Assembly (NCBI GenBank): GCA_012845835.1
Contig: JABAKD010000010.1
Span: 13,697,401 to 13,761,400, forward strand
DNA from: Undaria pinnatifida
Lineage: Eukaryota > Sar > Phaeophyceae > Laminariales > Alariaceae
DNA: 64,000 nt
Direction: 5' to 3'
Numbering within the stretch: the first letter of the stretch is position 1; every line of letters begins with the position of its first letter. The position numbers and the translations under genes were made by a program. Shown piece by piece: positions 11,240 through 23,325 of this stretch. Under the pieces are notes generated by a model. That model made no database searches, was not told where the DNA came from, and saw only the letters and a program-made list of their open reading frames with translations.

Positions 11240-11505
11240 GGTACGGCCTCGAAATGCCGAAAATTCCCTGATTTAGATAGGTTATGGGCCGTTTTCGTAC
11301 GATAGGATGGCATTTCATATTTGAGGTAGTCAGGAGACGGACAGACTCGTGCCTCCCGTCCCAGTTGTCACCGCCTTGAAAGGCCGGAAATTCCCTGATT
11401 TAGATAGGTAATTGGCCGTTTTCGTACGATAGGATGGCCTTTTATACTCGGGGTAGTCAGGAGGTGGAGAGACTCGTGCCTCCCGTCCCAGTTGTCGCCA
11501 TCGGT
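11240..11505. repeat. Two tandem copies of a roughly 130-bp unit
   Basis: Each copy contains ttccctgatttagataggt, ggccgttttcgtacgatagg and gactcgtgcctcccgtccca. By eye the copies differ at about one base in ten. Confidence 0.85.
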
Positions 11506-11509
11506 TCGA

Positions 11510-14500
11510 GGAAATAATACAAGCTGCTTCTCTCCCGCTTTGAGCTACGAAAGTGAGTAAATTCCGGGGACATGCCCACTTGGTCGACCTGTAGGGATAC
11601 TCTGTGTCTCACCCGTAGCAACTTCACATTGGTCTGAGATTATGAGGTCAAGCAGTCATTGTACTGGTTCTCGATCAGTATTTTTTTTACTTGATACCTG
11701 GTATTAGACAACAGCAACCAGTGTATGCTGGATTGCATCAGCATGCTGTCATGATGGATTGCATCAGCATACTGGGCATATTTATCTTGAATATAGGAAC
11801 TTTACGCTTTGAGCAAGTGATGACGTCAATTTTTTTGGGACTTCTTGAAGCTAGGCAGGATTTCAACTTCACTTTGACTTCGCAACTTCGCAGATGGCGG
11901 CGGGTGTTACGTGCGGAGGCACTGCCACGAGCACGTGGCCGTCGGGGTCCTGAGACGGAAGCCATCAGCCGCTTAAAAAAAAGATAGAAGTCTGAGGGAT
12001 AGCCAAAACAGAAACTAAACCTAAAAGGAGAAGGTTATTAGAGGTACGAAGGGAACCGAACCAAGAACAATCTGGCTTTTGTTTCGAGAGAGTTTCGGGG
12101 CGTTTTGGTTCATAACTCTGTGGTTGAAGAATTTGCATTGACTACATCGGCATGGCAGGGTTAGTGGATCATGTTGGGGGCTATACCAAGTGGATACAGC
12201 ACGGGACGGTGCTGGCAGACTGGTAGAACACGCGAGCAGACAGTCGTGATGTTGCTAGTAGCTGGCCGGCAGCTGCTGGGTCAGGTAGTCGTGATTTCGC
12301 GGTCATAAAGAAAGGAGACCAGGCTCAAGTGGGCAAAGTAGTGGTACGTGCACGGAGCGAGATTTGGGGCCCGCGTTCCGGGTTGGGTGAGGGCGGCGGA
12401 GCCGTCGCTCTCATGGTGGCACTCATGTCGTGTCATGTAGCACTGCCCGAACACGCGCCACTTTCCTAGGACCGTTCCGAACAACAAATAAGAGCGTGGG
12501 GATATGGCTAGGCGTTGAAAGCGTTGAGAGAGGTGCTATACTGTAGTTTCTAAATCGGGTCGTAAACCCCAAGTGTACGCCCTTCACTCGCTTCGGATAG
12601 GGAGCGCATCGACACTTGCGGCCGGAGGCGGTGTGTCGGAACGTGTCATACAGCAAGAAGGAAGGTAGAGGTCTGATGTGTATAAAGTGTACACCCGCAA
12701 TAATGCGGAGGACGCGGGAAAGGTGTCTCGTAAGTTAGCAGCTGGCAAGGGTTTGCAGAGACAGCCTGGTCAGGATATTGTTTGGGGTAAACTGTAGAAG
12801 TCCCGGCGTAACCTCGAATGTGGAACAGTGGAATGGTGTTGAACCATTTCGGTGTCTCGGTAGTCCGATAATGAGTACCAGGTACTACAACAACAGTAGA
12901 AACCAGAGAGTGAAGAGAGGAAGATGCGTTTTGTTGGCAAAGGCGTGTGGGCATGCCACAGAGAGAAATGGATATTGCGGAAGACATGTTAGCCAGTAGT
13001 AGCTCTCCCTCCCAAGCCACAGAAAATGATACTTCGAAGTAATAAACAACGCAACAATTCGAAAAAATATGAAGCAAAAAAAGGGACCAATAATTCGTAG
13101 ACCCCGCCCCACCGACAACCCCGCGCGTGTGTGCTGAGGACGGTTTCGCCGACTCCATGGATTATTTTTGGGGTAGATTCGAACGAAGCCAACAGGAAGA
13201 ACAGTAGATATCCGCCTGTCGTTCGTGCCACTAGTATGCTTATATATTATGAAGCATGTTATTATTTGAAGCATGTACATGTCAGTTCGTTCCCCCGAGT
13301 GGAGGAGCAACGTGGGCGGGAGAGCAGTGGAGCTATGAATATATGTGGTTCTGTGGTGTGCTCGTATGAGAGGGTCTCTTTGTTTAACCCCTTTGGTACT
13401 TGAAAATGTGTGCAGAAAACGCCTGATCACATGAAAAAATACGCTATACGACGGGGGATTCGTCAGCTCTACGGTAGAGCTCGAGCTGAAAGTAGGCCCG
13501 ACGCAATGCTATCATGCGAAGGGACACGACGCTGTGTGAACTGTGTGGGTGCGAACGCAAGGAATCAAAGGACACATTACTTGAACGCCGTCGCCCAACG
13601 GAAGAGCTATTTACGAAGGATACGCTCTTCTACTTGAATTTTGTCGCCGCTGTCCAACACAACTATGATGCGAGACTCGTTTCATCAGCTCGATAGAGCT
13701 CGAGCTGAGAGTAGGGCCGATGCGCCATGGTATCGTGGATGCGATGCTGCTGGTGTACGACGGTACGCGACCTGTGGTGGCGCGTGCTCGACGCGTCGTT
13801 AACAATCAGGGTGTACATCTCATCAACATTTTTCTTTGTCGTCTCATCAACTCTCCTCCACCTATATATGGTACCAAAATGTACTTGCAAATAGACTAGA
13901 AACCTGCCTCAACGTGGTGTACAAAAAATGGACTCCACAATCGTCTACGAATCTCGCTTCAAACCAGTCGCTTCCTGATTCTATAGCCGATTTTGTTTCA
14001 CCCGAGAAGAACCCAAGAGTAAACTCTCAGGAACTATCTGGTACATTCGACCGGGACGGAAGATTGGAACGGAACGAGAGTAGTCATGATCGTTCATGCC
14101 ACTCCAAGCTATTGCTAGGGGGTTAGGTCCATTGTGGATTCTGGGCAACCGACCTTGAACAGGAAACAACCCAAAATACTTTTGCGGCGGAACCGTGCAG
14201 CTCGACGGAGATAGGGATGTCGCCACATGGGCAGTGAGTGCTCTCGACACGGAGAATGACCTCACACACAAGTTACGCGCAAGGCAAGACTCGAAGTCAT
14301 ACGGTTCTAGCCACCCAAGTGCATCCTAGGAGCCCTTCTATAGAATTATCCTATCGCTGCCGCGGCTCGACGAGGACTCCTGGATTTTCTATGAGCATCA
14401 GTTCCACACTGTTGCCAGATATATATCGCCAGAGTCTCGTTCGTCACCCCATATTTCCCTCGTGAGTCTCCTGGCCAGGCCATGGCCGTATCACCGTATC

Positions 14501-15300
14501 ACGTGGCTCCTGCCGCAGGCGGGTCCTGCATCGTCCGCATTCGCTCCATCCCGCGCTGACTATATCATCTCATGTACCTCCATACCCCCGTGGCCCCCCA
14601 GCAAAATTCGCAACACTCCCAGCACGAATCAAATGCACATGAATATCGTTCCAAGTGGGCCGTTCGGCCGTCCTAAACGAGATTAACCACTGCTGTGCCC
14701 CAGGGCTTATTTTTCCTCTGCCAATGATAAACGCGGTCGGGCTGGGAACGCTTGGGATACGTTCGTTGTCATAGTCCATCAGCAGCAATTCTAGGGGACA
14801 ATGATATTCCATGCCAAATATTCTCTTTAAACATAGTCAAATCACACCCTGAGGACCCCTCACTACCTTCGTCTGTTAAGACTTCATACTACTCTGCCGT
14901 AAGGTTTTGAGCGCAAAGCGGCAGGCGTTTTTCAGTAGCTCACATGAATATGTGTACGGAGCATCGTATCTATTAATATCTACTCCTCGTGCATGTCAAC
15001 AATAGTCCCTTAAAAACCCCTTCAACGGGTTGGGGCTTTCGTCCCATCGTGTTTCGTTCCAAGTACACGTTGAGCATTCGCACCCTTCCGAGGATGTACT
15101 TGAACAAAAGTGGATCTGATATTTCCAACACGGTGCGGTGGAGGTTATGCGAAAACGCACGCGCACGCAATCCGTTGCCCCGACCCGTTCCGGGAACATG
15201 CCGAAAAAAATCTACCAGGTATCCAGGAATATATTTACTCCCGCAGAAAAAAAAAGTCCCACTCGCGGATTGCCGAAAAAAACATAGAACATCAAATTCG
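11510..15300. other. Long stretch without a recognised gene
   Basis: Diverged copies of a segment with gagctcgagctga and aggcc/ggccgatgc occur at about 13460-13560 and 13690-13800. Minus-strand frames at 13981-14271, 14570-14812 and 14973-15311 are of moderate length but show no family motif. They may be remains of an unidentified element. Nothing else was seen. Confidence 0.4.
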
Positions 15301-15524
15301 ATGAATATCAAATTCGACCGTTTACGGCGAACAACAACAAATGGTTCTCAAACCAGCACAAATCAATAAAAAAAGCGGCCAACGCCGAAAAACACCAACA
15401 ACAGAAACACAAATTTTCGCACCATGCGACACATCCCACAATAACACATGTATATACACGACATTCCGGCGTAGGACAAAAGACGCCGCCACCGCCGACA
15501 GCACCACAGCAGTGCCAGCAACGG

Positions 15525-16463
15525 CTAGATACCCAGATCTTCGGCCAGCGCAGACGGCCGCATATCTTCGGGCAGCACAGGTGTCGGCAGACCCGCAGGC
15601 AGCGCAGATGTCGGCAGACCCGCAGGCAGCGCAGATGTCGGCAGACCTGCAGGCAGCGCAGATGTCGGCAGACCTGCAGGCAGCGCAGATGTCGGCAGAT
15701 CTTCACGCAGTGCAGATGTGGGCAAACCTTCACGCAGCGCAGATGTCGGCAGACCTTCAGGCAGCGCAGATGTGGGCAGACCTTCAGGCAGCGCAGATGT
15801 CGGCAGACCTTCAGGCAGCGCAGATGTCGGCAGACCTTCAGGCAGCGCAGATGATGGCAGATCTTCACGCATCGCAGATGACGGCGGCGGTGGCATCGGC
15901 AGGAGGCCCACCGCGCTTAACCTCGAAACTACCTCCGTGGTGCGCGCATCCAGCTCCGCGCGCGCCTGCAAGAGAGCTTTCGTCGACGCCGGCGGGTTTG
16001 CCCGAAGTTCCGCCAACACTCGCTCGGTTTCGGCCTCCACTAACTTGCGCGTGACACCGCCCTCGCCACCCTTACGGTCACTACTCTTGCCACCATTATT
16101 GTCAGACGCGTCACCGCTGTTACCAGCGCCGCCGCCGTTACCCTCGGAGGAGGCCACTTTGTTGTTGGCATCGCTAACTGCAGCCTCGTCCACCACCGCG
16201 GGTCGTTGTCCGTCGGCTGGGCTACCGGGGGCATTGGCAACCCCGGCGGCCGCCTCCGCAACCAACGCCGCCGCCGCCGACAGCGACAGGCTCTCTACCT
16301 TCACGCGCAGGGAAGACGCTTCTTCTTCGAGCCTTCTGTTCTCGCTCGCGAGCCGGTTTCTACTGTTCGCGTCTTCCTTCCCTAGCTCTGGAGACAAGCA
16401 CTCCACCGCGGAGGCTTCTGGGTTCTGAGGTGTTTGAGCTCCGCGCGCCTTACGGAGGGCCTC
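15525..16463 (-). CDS. Coiled-coil gene, repeat-bearing exon
   Basis: The exon starts after the acceptor accctcaacaaacag and stays open to a TAG at 15525. The 27-bp repeats at about 15575-15870 preserve the frame, giving LPTSALPEG, LPTSALPAG and LPTSALRE variants. Only the strand and frame given here also carry the helical part, which picks it over the repeat shadows in other frames. Confidence 0.65.
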   Translation of the reverse strand, partial: EALRKARGAQTPQNPEASAVECLSPELGKEDANSRNRLASENRRLEEEASSLRVKVESLSLSAAAALVAEAAAGVANAPGSPADGQRPAVVDEAAVSDANNKVASSEGNGGGAGNSGDASDNNGGKSSDRKGGEGGVTRKLVEAETERVLAELRANPPASTKALLQARAELDARTTEVVSRLSAVGLLPMPPPPSSAMREDLPSSALPEGLPTSALPEGLPTSALPEGLPTSALPEGLPTSALREGLPTSALREDLPTSALPAGLPTSALPAGLPTSALPAGLPTSALPAGLPTPVLPEDMRPSALAEDLGI

Positions 16464-17289
16464 CTGTTTGTTGAGGGTGTAAGTTACACCATGAAAAAAC
16501 GCCCGCAAGTAAGAAGGGAAAGCGCGAGGTGGGGAGGGGATGGGGGGGAGGCGGGGGGCCGGGGGTTGAGAGCATTAGAGAAAGGATGCAAATTACATCG
16601 GACTACACGTTTATGCCACGACTGAGATGACAAGACCAGAGGGGGGGCATGGGGTCGACTCGCGTTCCACAACGCATCACTGGCAACGCACGAAATTTCG
16701 CATGCCGTCGAAACGCGTGCTATGCAGTGAGGCTACTGCTGCTGTACGCAGGGCATCACGACCGATGCGTGCCACGATGGAGGTACCCTAGCACTTTCTG
16801 GCACGAAAAAAAAAAAAAACTGACGGGGCTGCTCAATCGACCAACTAACAAACTACACATATATAAAAAACCCAGAACAATAATCCCTCGTCACATAGTA
16901 TCAACCCAAATCTCTGGAGAACAGTATCGAGCCACCCCATACCGCACAGCAATCACTGTTGCCGTTTAACGCTTACAACAAAAATCGTTGTAAACCTAAT
17001 AGCATTAGGCCAGCAAAACTGTCCATCGGTTTGCACTTTCATTATTTCAACCGGGCGTTGGGGGTGGGTATGGACCTCCTCCAAGGAAGAGCCTCAGAAA
17101 ATTAGGCTGTACCCCCATCGCAGTATGCGTTACCTCCTGCTCCACCGCCGCCACCGCCGCGGCGCGGCTGAAGCTCATGGTGACATTTAGCTCCTCTTTT
17201 TCGGCCTCGATCCTTCTCTGCAAGGTCTCCTGCTGCCGCTCTTCGTCCTCCTCCAGACGATCCAGCACTTGCGAAAGCTGAAGCGAGGC
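15525..17289 (-). CDS. Coiled-coil protein with Ala/Gly-rich and nonapeptide-repeat region (partial gene, two exons)
   Basis: Two exons on the minus strand, 17289-17134 and 16463-15525, join in phase 0 (gag|gtaacg, then caacaaacag|gag). Together they give about 364 residues. The first exon is a charged coiled coil (LDRLEEDEERQQETLQRR). The second continues with a helix (RLASENRRLEEEASSLRVKV), an Ala/Gly/Asn linker and a further helix (KLVEAETERVLAELRA). It then has about 12 copies of a nine-residue repeat of the type LPTSALPEG before a stop at 15525-15527. A possible donor just before the stop (gatctgg|gtatct) means the gene might continue. Earlier exons are expected above 17289 but were not identified. 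No family was recognised. Confidence 0.65.
15570..15870. repeat. 27-bp coding minisatellite, about 11-12 units
   Basis: The unit (on +: gcagacctgcaggcagcgca, then gatgtcg) repeats in tandem with single-base variants. All units are a multiple of three long. Confidence 0.92.
17134..17289 (-). CDS. Coiled-coil gene, upstream exon
   Basis: 156 nt, 52 codons, phase 0 at both ends. The acceptor is cgtgaag|gcc and the donor gag|gtaacg. It is rich in Glu, Gln and Arg with heptad-like Leu spacing. Confidence 0.6.
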
Positions 17290-18098
17290 CTTCACGATAA
17301 AAAGTGCCCGAGCATTGCAAAGAGAGAGAAAACACAAAAACAGCAGCGACAAAGAGAGAAGGCGAAAAGCGAGGTCAGTGCGTAGCGAGGAACGACAGCG
17401 GTAAGGTAGAACCGGTGGCAAAGGCGGGACCAACGAACGTTTGGAGCAGCAAAGCCGCCCGAGGTATTTGTTGCCGCGGAGTACCGCCCTATGGTAGTTT
17501 TGGATGATTGTATACGTTGTTTTACGCTTTTCTTTTCGTGATTTGGAGCTTCTGTTATTTCGTCACCAATGCTACCAGGTATTGGATTTTGACTCTTACG
17601 TTGTACATTGTCGGATGACAAATGAAATGATACTATTAAAAATAGAACAGGCGAGAGGGTTACAGGCGATAGGGTTGTGCGAGCATGCATCTGGTGACCC
17701 CCCGTCTGTCGACGCCTCCACCCGAGTTTCTCATCGAGAGGCTTTGTTGCAGTGAGACGATATTACATTTAGTCACGACTCCCGTTTGACGGTCATACAA
17801 CAGCATCAATATCACCGGCACTCGTCCTTGACCAACCAAACCAAGAAACGTGCTAGATGTTACAAGGAAGACACCAGCCGCCGGTCATATAATGTAACTG
17901 TTGGATCGGATGAGGCCTCCCGTTCCGACCGGGGTCCCACATATACTTCAAGTATACTTCGCCATTCTGGACTCCATATGGACTCCTGGCTTCTACTTCA
18001 AGCGTATTTCGGCGCGCGTTGACAGAAGTCTTCACGAAAGCCGGCGACCGTGGCAACGTGAGGAGAACTATTCCTCAAAGCAGTAGACCTTTCCCAAT

Positions 18099-18367
18099 TG
18101 TACCGCTGTGGTCGAATCACTGGGCATTTTACCGTACACAGATTTATTGGACACGCTTTGTCAGGGAGTTCAATTGCCACTATTGGCGTTTCTTGCGACC
18201 TCTTGATATCTTGAGATACAAACGGGGAGGTTCATGGCCCATGTCACGACATCTTCCCCTTGTGATAACGAACGGACTATTGCATTGTGGATAAAAGCAC
18301 TCCGAGCCTACGAGGGGAAGTTGTCGGAGCAGACACCACTGGGCCCGCGGTCGCGCGAGTCGGTACA
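18099..18367 (+). repeat. 5' LTR of the fossil element
   Basis: Direct repeat of 21868-22133. It begins tgtaccgctgtggtcg and ends gcgcgagtcggtaca. Shared internal blocks include attggcgtttcttg and aaaagcactccgagcctacg. Confidence 0.85.
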
Positions 18368-18589
18368 ATTCAACTGAATTGGGTAAGATCTGCTTACTGC
18401 CCAAAATGTGACCAACCTACTTTTCGGAGGCCGGAAAGCAGCGCTTTGCGTTTTGGTGTTGGACACCAGCCGGAAGCAATTGAAGGCCCTACAGCAGCAA
18501 GAGGAACGCGAGCGCAGGGCATTGCCGGGGTCCATTCTGCAAGCTGGGGCAACGTAAGAGGCGGAGGCCGTGCCGGCGGCCGGCGGACG

Positions 18590-19210
18590 CCGGAAATCAA
18601 GGTAACGATTGGGGGAGATAGACAGCCTAGGTTGGGTGGTGATGTTGTTACCTTCGAAGATATGCGCGCATATTTCTTGCTGCGGACCCGGAGTCCATTC
18701 TGCACGCTGGGGCAACGCAAGAGGTGGGGGCCGTGCCGGCGCCCGGCTGACGCCGGAAATCAAGGTGACGATCGGGGGAGATAGACCGCCTAGGTTGGGT
18801 GGTGATGTTACCTTCGAAGATATACGCGAATTTCTTGTTGCATACTCGGAGTACGAGCCGCAGATGCGTATCACAAACCAAGATGGAGGAGACCAGGTGC
18901 TCGCGAGGAGGCGAGAGCTGGTAGATTCGGCGACCTAAATGATGGTGGCTGATGAGTTCTACGATGACGAACCTGGGTCGACCTCTCCGATCGGGGGAGA
19001 TAGACCGCCTAGGTTGGGTGATGTTGTTACCTTCGAAGATATGCGCGCATATTTCTTGCTGCGGACTCGGAGTCCATTCTGCAAGCTGAGGCAACGCAAG
19101 AGGTGGAGACCGTGCTGGCACCCGGCTGACGCCGGAAATCAAGGTGACGATCGGGAGAGATAGACCGCTTAGGTTGGGTGGTGATGTTACCTTCGAAGAT
19201 ATGCGCGAAT
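18590..19210 (+). repeat. Internal tandem segment repeats in the fossil gag region
   Basis: A block with agatagaccgcctaggttgg and gttaccttcgaagatatgcg recurs four times, at about 18610, 18775, 18990 and 19155. Longer blocks on either side are shared pairwise. This shows repeated internal segment duplication inside the element. Confidence 0.75.
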
Positions 19211-19803
19211 TTCTTGTTGCGTACTCGGAGTACGAGCAGCAGATGCGTACGAGTATCGCAAACCAAGATGGAGGAGACCGGGTGCTCGCGAGGAGGCGAG
19301 ACCTGGTAGATTCGGCGACCCAAATGATGGTGGCTGATGAGTTCTACGATGACAAGCCCTGGGTCGACCTCTCCGAGGAGGAGATAATACAAGGGCTCAA
19401 AAAGTTTGCTGGCGTTGATCTGTAGCAGACAAGTAACGAGGATTTTTGCCGCCAGATATTCTGTCCGCTGAAGATGGATGCCAGCGTGGAGGTAGATAGC
19501 AGGGTGTTCTTGCAAAACCATGCCCGAGTTCCGCCGCAAGGTGGAAAGGAAGATGCGTTTCGATCTCGTAAAGCATGATCCTGACGCACTGTTGAGCATA
19601 ATTGTCAAGCAGCACAAGGACCAAGCTGTAGTTGAGGCTAACGATGCTGAACGTCGGCAAACGGCAAAGCAGCGTGACGCTAGGTCGGCAGCTGTTGCAG
19701 GGACCAAGCCGCAGGGAAGTGCTGTGACGAGCACGACTCACGTGAGAGTACCAAGGCTGCTGGTGTGAAAGCAGAGCGGAATCGTCGGTACGACAAGAAC
19801 GAG

Positions 19804-19845
19804 TGTTTCGTATGTGGCAAGCAGGGACACAAGCAGTGGGACTGC
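19804..19845 (+). other. Gag zinc knuckle of the fossil element
   Basis: CFVCGKQGHKQWDC fits C-x2-C-x4-H-x4-C, the nucleic-acid-binding knuckle of retroelement nucleocapsids. Confidence 0.9.
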
Positions 19846-21867
19846 CCCCAAAGCCAGCAGGGTAAGGCGGGGAAAGGCGTTCATGGCCAGAGCCACGGTC
19901 AGACCCCCAGACAGCGGCAGCAGTCCACAAACGGTCCTGCTCAGCATAGCCGGGGCAAGACCACCGGGATGGCCCCTGCGTCTGCCACCCCTGAAGCTAG
20001 TGCATACAAGACCGCCTCAAAAGCTGTGGTTACGGAGACCGAACCTACTGCGCCTGAAGCGTCTACGCAGACGGATGACGACTACGGGTACATTGGCGTG
20101 CCGCGGGAGAAGATGGCGCTCGTGAACAGCGGGCTCATCCAGACGGCGCAGCACCAGGTTTCCCAAAGCGCTAGGCAACAGAATGCAGCACCTGTTCGTC
20201 ACTCCGTTCCGGTGCAGCCGCCGGCAACCGCGTCACAGCAGTGGCGTGGGAATTTCAGCACCCTTTATTCCGCGCATGTCGCGGTCGTGCAGCCTGGCAG
20301 ATGTGGTGACACGATCGTGGATTCGGTATAGAACGAACCGCATGTGGAGGGCCTGACGCATCATCTCGCGAGGCGCCTTGCCGTTCTCGGTGCTTCCGCG
20401 GCTGCTGAGGTCAATGTGTTCATGGCTTCTGGTTTAAGCATCACAGCAATGTCGGAGTAGCTGGTACAGACCCTGCGGGGACAGCCGGGGACGATGCAAA
20501 CCGCGTTAACGCAGGCGTTTGTTGGGCATGCGCGTGTGGTGGCGTCGTTGGGCCAGGAGTGTGATATTGAGATCGTGCCCTCTCCACTTAACGATCGAAA
20601 CACCATGGGGACTAGCCCGATTTACCATGCCGTTTATCGTGCTCCCTGGGAGGGGCGATGTGGTTATCATCGGGCAGAAGACGCTGAGAGAGAAACTTGA
20701 CATCGACGTCATGGCGCAGCTCAAGGCCCCTGTCCTGAAAGCACAAGGGCGTCAAGATGGCGTTTGAATGGAGCTTACAGCTCGTTCTGTGGGCGAGCCC
20801 AACGATGGTGCTGTGCTGCGAGCGGCGATGGCTGTCACAGCGCTCGTGCTGGGCGGCGACGCGCCAGGCGACGTGGATAATGAGGTCACACTGACGCTGC
20901 CGTCTCAACGACCCATGATATTCCAGGATTCCGAGTTGGAAATGCGGGATCGTGTGGGCGTGTTGGAGACGGCTGTCGATAACCCTGTTGACCATGGCTC
21001 CCCGCCGGAATGTGCCAAGATGCTGCGCGATACCGTTTTTCGCACGCACCTCAACGTGTTATGTCTGGCGTTGTTGGGCGACCCACCTGCACGCAAGAAG
21101 CCTGTGGCGGTCCGGCTTCATTCAGGTGCAAGGGTGGCGCGGGCGAAGCCTGCCGTGGAGTGCGGCAGAGTTTTGCCCCGACTGCCGCTCGGTGGTGACG
21201 ACGAGGTTGTCGTCAAGGTGGCCTGGGAAGGGCCGGAGGAGGCGGAGAGCACCTGGGAGCCGGTGTCGCGCATGTTTGATGGCGCGAAGGCCGTGCTGCG
21301 AAAATAGCTCAAGGCGCTGCGGCTGAAGACCGACCAGAAGCGGGGCCTCGTACAGCGGTATGGGCTGCGTTGATCATATTGTGGTTCGGAGGGGATCCCG
21401 GGTTCTGAGTCGCTGATTTTCTGTCTCGTCTGAATTTGAATTTCTACTTTTCTGGCTTGGAGTTTTTGCGCAGGGCGCTGGTAGATCCTGACGCAACCAC
21501 AGCTCGTGGTTCATCGCCGAGGCTGGGTGTAGACAGAGCATGTCCGGGGTTGATGCTTCCGTTTTACGGGTGACTGTTGTACTGAAATACACATTCCATA
21601 TGTGGTCTGTGTTTCGGCAAGTTGCATGCGCAATTGCAGGTGTGACGCTTGGTGCGTAGTTTGCTTGAAGATGCGTTGGTGATGACGCGGTTGCTGAGCA
21701 ATCGTTGTTCACGGTCAGTAAAAATGGTAGATCTTGGGTCGTGGTGAAACTGACCGGGATGTGTTGGACTTGAACATTGCCCAACGTACGGACAGCTATG
21801 TTTATTATAACTACTCAGTCTGAGTCAAGTTGTGGTTGGTAGCCCGTGGTGGGCTTTTGGAAGGTAC

Positions 21868-22133
21868 TGTACCGCTGTGGTCGTATCATTGGGCATTTTA
21901 CCGTACATGGAATGGTTGGATACATTTTGTCAAGGAGTTCATTTGTCACTATTGGCGTTTCTTGTGACCTCGTGAGACCTTGAGATACAAACGGGAAGGT
22001 CCAGGCCGATGGCATGGCACTTCCCCGTGTGTGATGAACGAGCTATTGCATTGTGGACAAAAGCACTCCGAGCCTACGAGAGGAAGTCCTCGGAGCTGAT
22101 ACCACTCGGCCCGCGGTCGCGCGAGTCGGTACA
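21868..22133 (+). repeat. 3' LTR of the fossil element
   Basis: Partner of 18099-18367, with the same TGTACCG start and CGGTACA end. Confidence 0.85.
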
Positions 22134-22960
22134 CATTATTCGACACTATGATTGACACAACTACGAATTGTGTCCTCGATGAAAAGGACTATTAATGCCC
22201 CTAAACACTGGTTGATTGGGCTGGGGTTAGGGCTAGGGTTAATCATATTCGTATCGTACACAGCGACCGATAACCATAGTGCTGAATAAATGATGAGGTG
22301 CCCTCCTTCAAAGGCCGGCGGCAGTGGCCACTCGGCGGCGGCCGCGGAGTCGCAGTCGCATGCATACGAGGTCCAGCGGCCCGCACGTCGTAACCGGAAG
22401 GCGAGGTTTTGTCCCCTCGACGCAGTCCCTCGTGGGTCAGTCGCGACCGCGCGAGCTCGGCTGCCTCCCAACATCTCCCCCTTTCATGACGCACCCACGC
22501 GCGGGAAGGAACCGTGTTTGGGCGTCAACAAAGCCGGCGTGCGCCGGCGGGATACTGTTGGTTGTGCTTGTCACTAGGATACCAACGCGATGGCGGTTGG
22601 GGAGAATAGGGAGTTCCAATGATATTTTGCCTTTACGATAGCGGGATGTGCATGGTAGATAATCCCCGTTGGTGGGAATTTGTGTCCCAACTTGCCGCCT
22701 GTTATGGTGGCGTGATTCCTAGTTAAATCAATCGATAAGGAGCAATAATATAGATCTACTTGAAATATCGTTTTCCATAGCGGCCTCCTTTTTTTTTTCC
22801 TTTCGCACAATCACTTTAAGATACTCCCCTTTCCAGACTGCTGTGCGGGCTCAGGTGCCTGAAACAGAGCTCCTCAGAGAGTTTCCACCTGAAAGACGCC
22901 GTGTTTTGCACGTTGACACCTAGGTTCTCTTTCTTTTCTTTTGATTACGAAGTATCATCA
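22134..22960. other. Non-coding stretch beside the fossil element
   Basis: It has a short telomere-like ggttagggctagggtta at about 22225. A GC-rich part (22300-22560) has open frames on both strands without motifs. No gene could be supported. Confidence 0.4.
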
Positions 22961-22964
22961 CACC

Positions 22965-23325
22965 AGGTCCGAGCTGAGCTGAGCTGAGCTCAGCAGCGCA
23001 CCGCAGCGTTATCTCAGCAGAGCAGAGCAGCTCTGTGCAGTGCCGTGCCCTGCCGTGCGGTGCGGGACTGCCGTGCTGTGCCGTGCTGTACTTACTTTTG
23101 TGCATGCCAGGTCTCATTCGACGACGTGTCATACAGCAGTACCGAGGTACACCACACCAGATTTGCACGTACTACATCGTTGAATTACAAAAAATTCTTA
23201 GCTTGAGCCCAGCTCAGCTATAGCTCAGCAGCGCGCAGCGCAGCGCTGTGCGGTGCCGCGTGATGCCGTACCTTGCCCTGCGGTGCGGTGCTGTGCCGTG
23301 CTACGCTGTGATTCTTTCGAACACA
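22965..23325. repeat. Paired GCTGAGCT / GTGCCGTGC simple-sequence blocks
   Basis: Two related blocks (about 22970-23110 and 23205-23320) each run from gagctgagctgagct-like palindromic repeats through cagcgcaccgcagcg into tgccgtgcggtgc runs. Each block is self-complementary over short stretches. Confidence 0.7.

Larger units (their letters stand above)
18099..22133 (+). mobile_element. Fossil LTR retrotransposon, Ty3/Gypsy type with chromodomain-like end
   Basis: Two LTRs of about 268 bp (18099-18367 and 21868-22133) share the ends TGTACCG and CGGTACA. Visible parts, in order on +: a gag-like region (about 18480-20330) with a CCHC zinc knuckle, a retropepsin-like segment (about 20540-20765), a pol linker with LLGDPPARKK (about 21065-21120), and a chromodomain-like tail (VKVAWEGPEEAESTWEP, about 21205-21290). 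The reverse transcriptase and integrase cores were not seen. The element is broken, with several breaks. LTR divergence of roughly 15 percent by eye points to an old insertion. No clear target-site duplication flanks it. Confidence 0.85.

Noticed and set aside
15308-15868. Cys/His/Leu-rich minus-strand frame (HLRCLKVCR repeats)
   Set aside because: Shadow of the 27-bp minisatellite; the frame with the coiled coil is preferred.
22224-22245. Telomere-like TTAGGG sequences here and near 31535
   Set aside because: Only two or three units each, internal, no array; probably chance or old repair patches.
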